From positions 1 through 24,679 of the IMG/VR virus record IMGVR_UViG_3300050821_003366: a stretch of 24,679 nt of DNA. One strand, given 5' to 3'. A program made the translations under genes and the position numbers. The stretch's first letter is position 1. Each line of letters begins with the position of its first letter. Below, in pieces: positions 7,383 to 13,515 of the stretch. The stretch comes from a virus. The notes under the pieces were generated by a model. It was not told the DNA's origin, ran no database searches, and worked only from the letters and a program-made list of their open reading frames with translations.

Positions 7383-8299
7383 CACTGCACCCTGGGCTGG
7401 ATCAAGAGAGACGTATTGGCGAGCGAGGTCACGGCGACCAGCGCGGTTACAGCAACGCCGCCGGCACCGCCGGTGAAGGTAACGGCCGGAGCGCCAGTAT
7501 AGCCGCCACCCGAGTTCACCATATGAACACCGGTCAGGGTTCCGGAACCGGTCAAAGCCACCGAGGTCAACTGAGCGCCAGTGGCCGAGGTGTTCTGGTT
7601 GCCGGGGACGGCGTTGGACGGGAACACTAGGCCGGGCGCCGGGATGCCGCCGGCCGCGAACGAACCGGACGGGCCGCCCTGGTAAAGCGCGGGCTGCGGG
7701 ATGATGTAAAAGTTCGGCGTGGTGACGTAGCCGGCGCCGGCATTGACCATCGTAATAGAGGCGATGCCGCTGGAACCGGCCGCCGTCATGACTGCAATGG
7801 CGGACGCCTGAATGCCGCCGGGGGGCGGCGGATCGATGACGATGGCGGGCGGTACCAGGAAGCCCGAGCCGGCCTGGGTGACGGTGGGAGCAGCGACCGT
7901 GCCGCCGATGATGACGTAGGCGGTCGCGGTCGGATAGCCGGTGGTGTTCGATACGGCATAGGCAATCGAGACGCCCGTCGCGACCGAACCAATGCCGTTG
8001 GTCATGCCCGAACCGGCGTTGCTGATGGTGTTACCGGAGACAACGCCGGTGATGTTGTGGGCACGCAAATTGTAACCGTCGCAACTCAGCCAATCGCCGT
8101 TATTGGCCGTAGCCGCCTCGATCACGGCCCACACCTGCTCGGTCGGGTCGAACCGCTCGATGACCGTGTTGGCGTCGACGGTTACGATGTATTCGCCGGC
8201 CGGGAAATAAAACACGCCACCGGACCCGAGACTAATTCGGGCCGTGCCTTCCTGGACCTGAGCGAGAGGGAAGTTAAATGCGCCGCGGACTTGTGCCAT
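7382..8299 (-). CDS. Head-associated/decoration-like protein with Gly-rich repeats, 305 aa
   Basis: Encoded directly after the major capsid gene, with GAGGTCATC as ribosome binding site. The N-terminal ~90 residues are a small beta-rich domain (RISLGSGGVFYFPAGEYIVTVD, then FDPTEQVWAVIEA). The rest contains three or four degenerate repeat units (VTQAGSGFLVPPAIVID, MVNAGAGYVTTPNFYII, MVNSGGGYTGAPAVTFTGG) of the same type seen in the nozzle and adaptor proteins. Position suggests a capsid decoration or head-fibre protein, the N-terminal domain binding the capsid and the repeats projecting outward. That is inference; no family was recognised. Confidence 0.7.
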   Translation of the reverse strand: MAQVRGAFNFPLAQVQEGTARISLGSGGVFYFPAGEYIVTVDANTVIERFDPTEQVWAVIEAATANNGDWLSCDGYNLRAHNITGVVSGNTISNAGSGMTNGIGSVATGVSIAYAVSNTTGYPTATAYVIIGGTVAAPTVTQAGSGFLVPPAIVIDPPPPGGIQASAIAVMTAAGSSGIASITMVNAGAGYVTTPNFYIIPQPALYQGGPSGSFAAGGIPAPGLVFPSNAVPGNQNTSATGAQLTSVALTGSGTLTGVHMVNSGGGYTGAPAVTFTGGAGGVAVTALVAVTSLANTSLLIQPRVQ

Positions 8300-8306
8300 G
8301 ATGACC

Positions 8307-9317
8307 TCAGATGTTCAAGAACGCGAGCCCGTCAAACTTGCCGTGCGCCTTGCACTTCACGTCGACAAGTTCGAGCAGGGACAGGATCGCGCCGATATAA
8401 CCCAGTTGGTTGTTCGGCAGCGTGGATTCGAATCCGGTGAAGCTGAAAGCCGCCCGCTCATGCAGGAACAGCGTCAGGTAGTTGGTGTTGATCAGGTAGA
8501 GCACGCCTTCCGGGCAGTACGGATCGGCGTAGAAGGGCACGCCGGCGACGTCGAGCGCGCGGAACAGGGATTCGACCTTCTTGTCGGCTCCGAAGCCGTC
8601 ACCGGGACGCACATTGTAGCGCTCGGAAGAGGTGAAATCCTGCGCCAGAAGCGTCCAGGTGCCAAAGCCCATGATGCCGATGGTGGGCATTTCGCCGGTC
8701 GTCTTGGAAACCTGGCTGATGTACTGCAGCATCAGGTTTCTTGTCGGCGTGGTGACGCCACCGTTGTGGACGTAGGTCGATTTCCAGAACGTGTTGGTGG
8801 TTCGGGACACGCCGCCGTAAGTGGTGGCAAAAGTTCCGTCATCGATCGCCGCCGGGAGTCCGATCAATTGCTGGGTGTTGGCCACGTTGTTGAACAGTGC
8901 GGTTGCGAACGTGTCGATGGTGACGTTGGTACTATCATTCATGCGCGCTTCGATCAGCGGCACCACGGAATAATCGAGCTGCACCAGGCCTTCCATGCCG
9001 AGGAACGGAATGGTGGAAACGAACGCCTTGAGATCGAATTCGGCGTTCTGGATACCGGGCTGCACGCCGGGTTGCTGGAACGAGCCGGAATAATCGACCC
9101 ATTGGCCGGCCACCATCGGGGTACCCTGCAGGGGGGCGGTGATCGGAGAGAGGCCGCCGGTCGCGACCTGGGCCGAGGAAAGCAGGGCCGCCATCAGGGG
9201 AGCGGATTTCCAGAGCTGGACATAAACCCTGGGCATGTAGGCGCGTCTTACGACGGCGGAAAGTTCGGAGGCGATAGCGCCGGACGCCGGGATGATGCCT
9301 TGGCCGAATACTGGCAA
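8307..9317 (-). CDS. Major capsid protein, 336 aa
   Basis: Main head shell protein, probably HK97-fold. Size, position after a scaffold-like gene, and sequence style support it: early ELSAVVRRAYMPRVYVQLW and SAPLMAALLSS, a central FLGMEGLVQLDYSVVPLIEARM helix-like part, and late EMPTIGIMGFGTWTLLAQ, FRALDVAGVPFYADPYCPEG, LYLINTNYLTLFLHE, typical of phage capsid proteins that end with residues placing the C-terminal strand. The start codon is TTG at 9317, chosen because AGGAGG stands five bases upstream; the next in-frame ATG (about residue 28) lies inside the conserved-looking part. The subfamily was not determined. Confidence 0.82.
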   Translation of the reverse strand: MPVFGQGIIPASGAIASELSAVVRRAYMPRVYVQLWKSAPLMAALLSSAQVATGGLSPITAPLQGTPMVAGQWVDYSGSFQQPGVQPGIQNAEFDLKAFVSTIPFLGMEGLVQLDYSVVPLIEARMNDSTNVTIDTFATALFNNVANTQQLIGLPAAIDDGTFATTYGGVSRTTNTFWKSTYVHNGGVTTPTRNLMLQYISQVSKTTGEMPTIGIMGFGTWTLLAQDFTSSERYNVRPGDGFGADKKVESLFRALDVAGVPFYADPYCPEGVLYLINTNYLTLFLHERAAFSFTGFESTLPNNQLGYIGAILSLLELVDVKCKAHGKFDGLAFLNI

Positions 9318-9322
9318 TTGAG

Positions 9323-9328
9323 CCTCCT
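9323..9328 (-). promoter_or_regulatory. Consensus ribosome binding site of the capsid gene
   Basis: The minus strand reads AGGAGG, then CTCAA, then TTG. The perfect Shine-Dalgarno at ideal spacing decides the rare TTG start for the capsid gene. Confidence 0.75.
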
Positions 9329-9329
9329 G

Positions 9330-9893
9330 TTAGCGCTTGCGCATGAATTCGCCGATGACCTGGTGCGCGACCTCGCGACTGGCCTTCAGCGGATCGTTGC
9401 CGAACTTTGCGAATTCCGGAATTTCCCAGGTCGCGCCGTGGTGCGGGATTTCCTCGCCCGGCTCTCGATCGATGGGGGGTAAGGTCGCGGCGTAAAGCGT
9501 GGCGCCGTCCTCGTAATCGGTGATACCCTTGCGCTGCATCAGAGTTTCGATGTTTTTCACATCGTCCTCGCCGTATTTGCGACCGGATCCGTCAGGCCCG
9601 CCGGTGAGAAGAGCGGCGCGCTTGGCGTTCATTTCCTTGAGCATCGCCTTCTTCTGGTTTTCCAGGTCTTTTTCTTCCTGCTCCCGCTTGAAGGCCTCGA
9701 AGCGGTCCTCCTGCTCGACGTCGGAGAAAGCCATCGCGTGGGGCGAATCCGGCTTCAGCTTCTTGACAGCCGCCGCCACGATTTTTCGGGTGTCCTTGTG
9801 CTGACTGAGCTCGTGGAAGAGGTCGGCAAGATCGGCCGCAGTGACGAGATCAAGGCCGCGTTTGGTGCGCTGAATTTGATGGGTGTCGCTCAT
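9330..9893 (-). CDS. Scaffold-like protein, 187 aa
   Basis: Probable assembly scaffold, inferred from position immediately upstream of the capsid gene and from composition. Residues ~60-100 form a strongly charged helix (EDRFEAFKREQEEKDLENQK) with coiled-coil character, flanked by an acidic/basic N-terminal helical part (DLADLFHELSQHKDTRKIVAA) and a C-terminal stretch ending with helix and basic tail (REVAHQVIGEFMRKR), like the basic capsid-binding tail of known scaffolds. There is no protease motif. The minus strand shows AGGGG upstream of the ATG. Confidence 0.6.
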   Translation of the reverse strand: MSDTHQIQRTKRGLDLVTAADLADLFHELSQHKDTRKIVAAAVKKLKPDSPHAMAFSDVEQEDRFEAFKREQEEKDLENQKKAMLKEMNAKRAALLTGGPDGSGRKYGEDDVKNIETLMQRKGITDYEDGATLYAATLPPIDREPGEEIPHHGATWEIPEFAKFGNDPLKASREVAHQVIGEFMRKR

Positions 9894-9903
9894 GGATCAG
9901 CCC

Positions 9904-10116
9904 CTAAATGGGCTTGCCCTTCTGGGCGGTCGGGCCGCCGCGCTCGAGTGTCGGCAGGCCGGTGGCGTAGCGGCGCCCAGTCGGGCTTGACCATTTCTGT
10001 TCCGAGGTGAATCCGCCCAATGCGGTATAGGTCGGCGGATTGCGGAAGATCCCGTCTTCCATCCTGCGGGTGGAGAGGTTGCCGGTTTTCACCTTTGGCT
10101 TGAGATAATCGCTCAT
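9904..10116 (-). CDS. Small basic unknown protein, 70 aa
   Basis: The ATG at 10116 is preceded by AAGGAG and overlaps the TGA of the 137-aa gene (ATGA). The protein is basic and Gly/Thr/Pro-rich (MSDYLKPKVKTGNLSTRRME, later SSPTGRRYATGLPTLERGG), with little predicted secondary structure. No family recognised. Placement between two head-assembly candidates suggests a minor virion or assembly protein. Confidence 0.65.
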   Translation of the reverse strand: MSDYLKPKVKTGNLSTRRMEDGIFRNPPTYTALGGFTSEQKWSSPTGRRYATGLPTLERGGPTAQKGKPI

Positions 10117-10526
10117 GCTGCAGCTCCTTCAGGTGCGCCCATGCCGGGCGGAGGTGATGGATTGGAAACGAGGCCGGGCGGCGGGGCTGCTGAGAGCGGC
10201 CCCTGTTTGGATGACATCGCCATCGCGGCAAGGCCCGCCGGGACCATGTTGTCGCCTTCCGCCTTGCCGAAGATCGGATTGAGAGAGGACATCGCTCGAA
10301 GCAAAGCCTGCTGTTCCTTCGATCCGGATTCGAACGCCATCGAGGCCTTGAGCAGTCCAGGCATCAGGGCTTTCACCGTTTGAACCGCGGCCGCCTTGTT
10401 GCCAGCACCGCCGCCTGGCGACAGCATCGGCGATCCGCCGGGGCCTGCTGGTCCACCGATGGGAGACTTTGGCACAGCGGAGCCCGGCGGTTCCCCCGGA
10501 GCTGGCGCGAGTGGAGACGGTTCCAT
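10113..10526 (-). CDS. Pro/Gly-rich protein opening the virion block, 137 aa
   Basis: First gene of the leftward virion block. Residues 1-45 and 105-137 are Pro/Gly-rich and disordered (APAPGEPPGSAVPKSPIGG; PPGLVSNPSPPPGMGAPEG); between them lies a helical segment (AAAVQTVKALMPGLLKASMAFESGS, read in pieces). No Shine-Dalgarno is visible before the ATG (10526-10524), so the start is uncertain or the message may begin very near it. Not assignable to a family. It resembles linker-type minor head proteins in composition only. Confidence 0.55.
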   Translation of the reverse strand: MEPSPLAPAPGEPPGSAVPKSPIGGPAGPGGSPMLSPGGGAGNKAAAVQTVKALMPGLLKASMAFESGSKEQQALLRAMSSLNPIFGKAEGDNMVPAGLAAMAMSSKQGPLSAAPPPGLVSNPSPPPGMGAPEGAAA

Positions 10527-10620
10527 GGCGCAATTGACAATCTGATTTAAGAGTTTCTGTCAACCTTTTGAAAACGAACCCGTCTTGCAATTTGGGGAAC
10601 AATCATTTTAATAGCGAGGG
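10527..10620. promoter_or_regulatory. Divergent promoter region between virion block and portal operon
   Basis: AT-rich 94-bp gap between divergent genes. It contains TTGACA at 10534-10539 and its inverted copy TGTCAA at 10558-10563, so both strands carry a perfect -35-like hexamer, although neither has a convincing -10 at 16-18 bp. For the plus strand a second candidate is TTGCAA (10585-10590), 16 bp, TTTAAT (10607-10612), which would start transcription within a few bases of the ATG at 10621. The 24-bp-pitch inverted pair could instead be a regulator site. Confidence 0.4.
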
Positions 10621-11073
10621 ATGGCCCACATCATCCGAAGCTGGATTTGCGAGAACGCCCGCTGCAGCGAGTGGTTTGAAAGCTGGGAAGCCAACCCGGA
10701 ATGCCCGAAATGCAAGTGCGTACGGGTTTCCTGGCGCCCGAACGGCGGCCATGTTGGGGGATATTCCAAGAATGCCGATGTCGAGCTGCGGGCGCTCGCC
10801 GACTGCTTCAAGCTTGACAATCTGAATTCGGCGGAGCGGGGGCGGGCGGCGAAGGTCATCAAGACGCCGCCCGTTCCCACTGGTTCGCAAGTGCACACTT
10901 TCGCCGGGGGGTTCACCGCGGCCATCAATCCCACGGCGGGGCCGCAATGCGTCCCGACGTCAAATCACCTGGACTTCAAGGTCAAGGCCGCGCCCGGATC
11001 CAGGCTTTCGCCTAGCGGCAAATATCCAAGCATGAGCAGCCACACCGCGGTTGAAGCCGCCCACAAACCGTGA
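10621..11073 (+). CDS. Zinc-ribbon protein upstream of portal gene, 150 aa
   Basis: The N-terminal ~35 residues hold five cysteines: C10, C15, C28, C31 and C33 (WICENARC, then NPECPKCKC). Cx4C and CxxC knuckles suggest one bound zinc. The rest is Gly/Ser/Pro-rich with no other domain seen. The minus-strand neighbour is 94 bp away and divergent; on the plus strand it overlaps the portal gene by GTGA (11070-11073), suggesting coupled expression. It might act as a small terminase-like or head-assembly factor, but nothing in the sequence proves it; the missing small terminase in this window makes that worth testing. Confidence 0.7.
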   Translation: MAHIIRSWICENARCSEWFESWEANPECPKCKCVRVSWRPNGGHVGGYSKNADVELRALADCFKLDNLNSAERGRAAKVIKTPPVPTGSQVHTFAGGFTAAINPTAGPQCVPTSNHLDFKVKAAPGSRLSPSGKYPSMSSHTAVEAAHKP

Positions 11074-12821
11074 TTATCCCCGACGAGCCCACACGGCAGG
11101 CTGAATTCATTCGCTGGGTGCTCGACGTCTGCCTGACCTCGAGGAAGGACCGGAAAGATTTATACGATCGCCGCCGCCAGTTCTTCCTTTATGGCACCTC
11201 GGCCGATCAGGAGGTCATCTACAACCGGATCGAGTCGCATCTCGATCTGGTTTCCTCGTTTCTCTACTCCCAGGACCAGGCGCAATTCGCCCTGTCGGCC
11301 CCGCTCAATTCATCTGATGAGGTGGTCAAGCAGTACATGGCGGCGGAGGACACCTTCAACAATGATTTCCGCGATGCGGGTTTATTCGATTTCTTCGGCG
11401 ATGCGATCATTGGAAGCCTGGTTTACGACAGCATCGTATTGAAGGCCGGCTGGTCCGACATCAACGAAGACGCCACTTGCAAGGTGATCATGCCGTGGCA
11501 GTTCGGGGTATTCTCGGAAGAGGTGACCGAGCTCGAGAGCCAGCCTGCCTTCGTCCACACCTATCACATCGATTACGACAATGCCTGTCAGAGATTGGCC
11601 AGAGCCGGCCTGTCTTCCAAGATCCCCGATCTTCCCGTGGTCAACACGCCGTTTGAATCGCCCTTCCCTGAGATGATCACCCGCATGATCATTTCATCTA
11701 CCGGCGGAGAAAACCTATCAGGCAACGTGCAGGGCTCGATCAATCCATCGTATCTGCCGCGACCTTCCTATCAGGCGAAGATCGACCGGCCCCTGGTGGC
11801 GTTCCACGAGCTGACAATATGGGATGACGAATGCTCGGACTATCGGGTTTTCTGGGTGGTCGACCCCGACATGATCATATCGGACTCCAAGAAGACCATC
11901 GAAGTCCTGAAGAAAACCGGATCGTTTGCTCCACAGCGCGAGCAGCAGCAGAAGATGTTCGACACCCAATGCAACCCGTTCTTTCCCAGGGAGCATCCCT
12001 ATACGCTGGTGAGGCCCTACAACATCTATGAATATTTCTGGGGCAAGGCGCACATCGAAAGCCTGATTCCCTTGCAGGAGTGGTCGAACGAGCGACTGGA
12101 GCAAATTCATGACATCCTGGACCGACAGGCCTATCCCCCGCGGGTGGGTTCTGGCTTCATGGGTCTATCAGATGAAAAGATGGAGGCTTTCGGGGGCGCC
12201 GATACCTGGGTGATGGATCAGCTGCCACAGGCTTCGATCAAGGAGCTTCACCCGGAAATGCCGCCCGACATCTTTGCCGACTACATGCAGATCGGGCAAC
12301 TCTTCATCGAGGCTTCGGGATTGACCGAGGTGCTGCAGGGCAAGGGGGCACCGGGAGTGAGGTCAAAGGAGCACGCCAAGCAACTAGGATCTACGGGAGC
12401 GGGCCGGGTCAAGAAAGCGGCCATCAGGCTCGAGGCTCCCCTGGTCAGGCTGGGCGACCTCGCCTTCAAATTGAACATGCGCAACAATGACAATCCGATT
12501 GTCCCCGACCCGAAGGAAGACGGCAAGCCCGGCAATGATTTCTACTACGCCAACATGGTCGGTGATTATGCTCTGCGGATTGCCGGCCACTCTCACTCGC
12601 CGCTATTCGTTGATGATACAAAAGAGCTGGCGGCGTTCCTGTTCAAGTCCCAGTCGATCGATCAGGAAGGTCTGCTGCGATTGCTCAATCCGCCGAACAG
12701 GGACAACCTGATCCACTCGCTCCGAGCCCGCCAGAAGCGCAGCGCGAAGGCCGCCCAGATGAAGGCTCAGATGGGAATTCCGGACAAGCCGAACGGCAAG
12801 GGCAGAGCCGCCCACGCTTGA
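11070..12821 (+). CDS. Portal protein, 583 aa
   Basis: Dodecameric head vertex through which DNA is packaged and ejected. The size and pattern are those of short-tailed-phage portals: helical N-terminus with charged segments (LTSRKDRKDLYDRRRQFFLYG), SHLDLVSSFLYSQDQAQFAL, a DFFGDAIIGSLVYDSIVLKAGW helix-strand clip region, a long central helix near NIYEYFWGKAHIESLIPLQEW and NERLEQIHDILDRQA, then late SGLTEVLQGKGAPGVRSKEHAKQL and a basic C-terminus. The start is GTG inside GTGA shared with the preceding stop; GAAG lies upstream. It is on the opposite strand from both capsid and terminase genes. Family assignment is by pattern, not search. Confidence 0.85.
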   Translation: MIIPDEPTRQAEFIRWVLDVCLTSRKDRKDLYDRRRQFFLYGTSADQEVIYNRIESHLDLVSSFLYSQDQAQFALSAPLNSSDEVVKQYMAAEDTFNNDFRDAGLFDFFGDAIIGSLVYDSIVLKAGWSDINEDATCKVIMPWQFGVFSEEVTELESQPAFVHTYHIDYDNACQRLARAGLSSKIPDLPVVNTPFESPFPEMITRMIISSTGGENLSGNVQGSINPSYLPRPSYQAKIDRPLVAFHELTIWDDECSDYRVFWVVDPDMIISDSKKTIEVLKKTGSFAPQREQQQKMFDTQCNPFFPREHPYTLVRPYNIYEYFWGKAHIESLIPLQEWSNERLEQIHDILDRQAYPPRVGSGFMGLSDEKMEAFGGADTWVMDQLPQASIKELHPEMPPDIFADYMQIGQLFIEASGLTEVLQGKGAPGVRSKEHAKQLGSTGAGRVKKAAIRLEAPLVRLGDLAFKLNMRNNDNPIVPDPKEDGKPGNDFYYANMVGDYALRIAGHSHSPLFVDDTKELAAFLFKSQSIDQEGLLRLLNPPNRDNLIHSLRARQKRSAKAAQMKAQMGIPDKPNGKGRAAHA

Positions 12822-12850
12822 TTGCAAAAATTCATTGATCGGGATATTTT
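12822..12850 (+). promoter_or_regulatory. Candidate promoter after the portal gene
   Basis: TTGCAA (12822-12827), 17 bp, TATTTT (12845-12850). Each box has 4 of 6 consensus bases, so this is moderate evidence. Transcription would begin near 12857 and give a ~160-nt RNA ending at the terminator, covering a hairpin and a 15-codon ORF. Confidence 0.35.
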
Positions 12851-12872
12851 CAAATCAGCCTCACTGATTTGA
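12850..12872 (+). other. Perfect hairpin in the leader of the mini-ORF
   Basis: CAAATCAG (12851-12858), loop CCTCA, CTGATTTG (12864-12871): eight perfect pairs plus an outer T-A. No T-run follows, so it is not a terminator. An alternative pairing CCTCA/TGAGG (12859-12863 with 12870-12874) is mutually exclusive with it, and a second small hairpin GGGCG...CGCCC follows at about 12879-12894. This could be a regulatory RNA structure or protein-binding site. Confidence 0.55.
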
Positions 12873-12923
12873 GGTGATGGGCGTAAGTCCGCCCGCCAAT
12901 CCCAACAAGGAAAGGAGCCTATC

Positions 12924-12971
12924 ATGAAGCGTAAGCACAGGCGCGGTGGCCGCAAGCATCGCCGGAAGTAA
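12924..12971 (+). CDS. Highly cationic 15-residue peptide
   Basis: The frame reads MKRKHRRGGRKHRRK followed by TAA. AAGGAAAGGAGCC lies just upstream, a near-ideal Shine-Dalgarno with 7-bp spacing from AGGAG. Twelve of 15 residues are Lys, Arg or His, arranged as two similar halves (KRKHRR, GG, RKHRRK). It sits alone between the portal gene and a strong terminator and is too short for standard gene callers. The composition is that of a nucleic-acid-binding peptide, such as an arginine-rich RNA-binding motif or a protamine-like DNA condenser; this is inference. Whether the peptide is made is untested. Confidence 0.55.
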   Translation: MKRKHRRGGRKHRRK

Positions 12972-12992
12972 GCCCTCCCTTTGGAGAGCGAG

Positions 12993-13017
12993 AAACACCC
13001 CTACGGGGGTGTTTTTT
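12993..13017 (+). terminator. Rho-independent terminator with UACG tetraloop
   Basis: AAACACCCC (12993-13001), loop TACG, GGGGTGTTT (13006-13014), then further Ts to 13017. Nine pairs closed by C(UACG)G, an exceptionally stable UNCG loop. It ends the portal/mini-ORF transcript; the convergent gene stops at 13020, so it may also separate the two directions, though its U-run is poor on the minus strand. Confidence 0.88.
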
Positions 13018-13019
13018 AT

Positions 13020-13262
13020 TTACCACCCGCCATCTATATCGGCCTGTCCGGTGAGAACCAGCCACGCATCACGAATGCGATCACGTCGCACCGACAGATA
13101 CCGGACAAAGCGCTGGCGGCGGGTTGGTTTGGGAGCAGCAGGCCCGTCGGCGTATAGACTGGTGCTTAGCAGTCGCTCCATTTCGGAATAGGAGTTGTTG
13201 ATGCGCTTGATAAGCGCTTCCCTCGTGATCTCTTCAAGAAGTTCTTGATTGGAAGTGGTCAT
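13020..13262 (-). CDS. Small unknown protein at end of terminase operon, 80 aa
   Basis: Start taken at 13262 (MTTSNQELLEEITREALIKR), with a GGTG element a few bases upstream; an open frame reaches 13337 but would overlap the upstream gene. The N-terminal half is an acidic/basic helix, the C-terminal part is strongly basic (KPTRRQRFVRYLSVRRDRIR). No family seen. Its TAA is immediately beside the convergent terminator. A DNA-contacting or packaging accessory role is possible given the neighbouring terminase, but unproven. Confidence 0.65.
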   Translation of the reverse strand: MTTSNQELLEEITREALIKRINNSYSEMERLLSTSLYADGPAAPKPTRRQRFVRYLSVRRDRIRDAWLVLTGQADIDGGW

Positions 13263-13275
13263 ATCTGAACACCTT

Positions 13276-13515
13276 TCACCCGAGGAAATGTTTGTGGGCA
13301 GCATCATCGATGCGCTCAAGCATTTTGACACAATCATCCATGGTCACCTCACCGTAGACAAGAGGCGACTGACTCGATGATCCGAGATCATCGACAATAT
13401 CGGTGAAGAGATCACGCAATCGTTCGATCTCCACAAGTGCTTCGTGTAATGGCCCATTCGAACTTTCCCTGTAGTTTTTTAATTCCAGGGCTCCCATTTC
13501 AGCAATTTTTTTCAT
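13276..13515 (-). CDS. Small unknown protein coupled to terminase, 79 aa
   Basis: The ATG at 13515 overlaps the terminase TGA as ATGA. The protein (MKKIAEMGALELKNYRESSN...) is acidic and mostly helical: LHEALVEIERLRDLFTDIVDD, then MDDCVKMLERIDDAAHKHFL. No domain recognised. Size, helical character and tight coupling leave open a role as a small terminase-like or packaging accessory protein; usually that gene lies upstream of the large subunit, so this is weak. Confidence 0.65.
   Translation of the reverse strand: MKKIAEMGALELKNYRESSNGPLHEALVEIERLRDLFTDIVDDLGSSSQSPLVYGEVTMDDCVKMLERIDDAAHKHFLG

Noticed and set aside
8298-9482. 394-aa plus-strand open frame opposite the capsid gene
   Set aside because: Fully antisense to the capsid and scaffold-like genes; composition (His/Gly/Arg-rich) is that of a high-GC shadow frame, with no ribosome site or recognisable motif.
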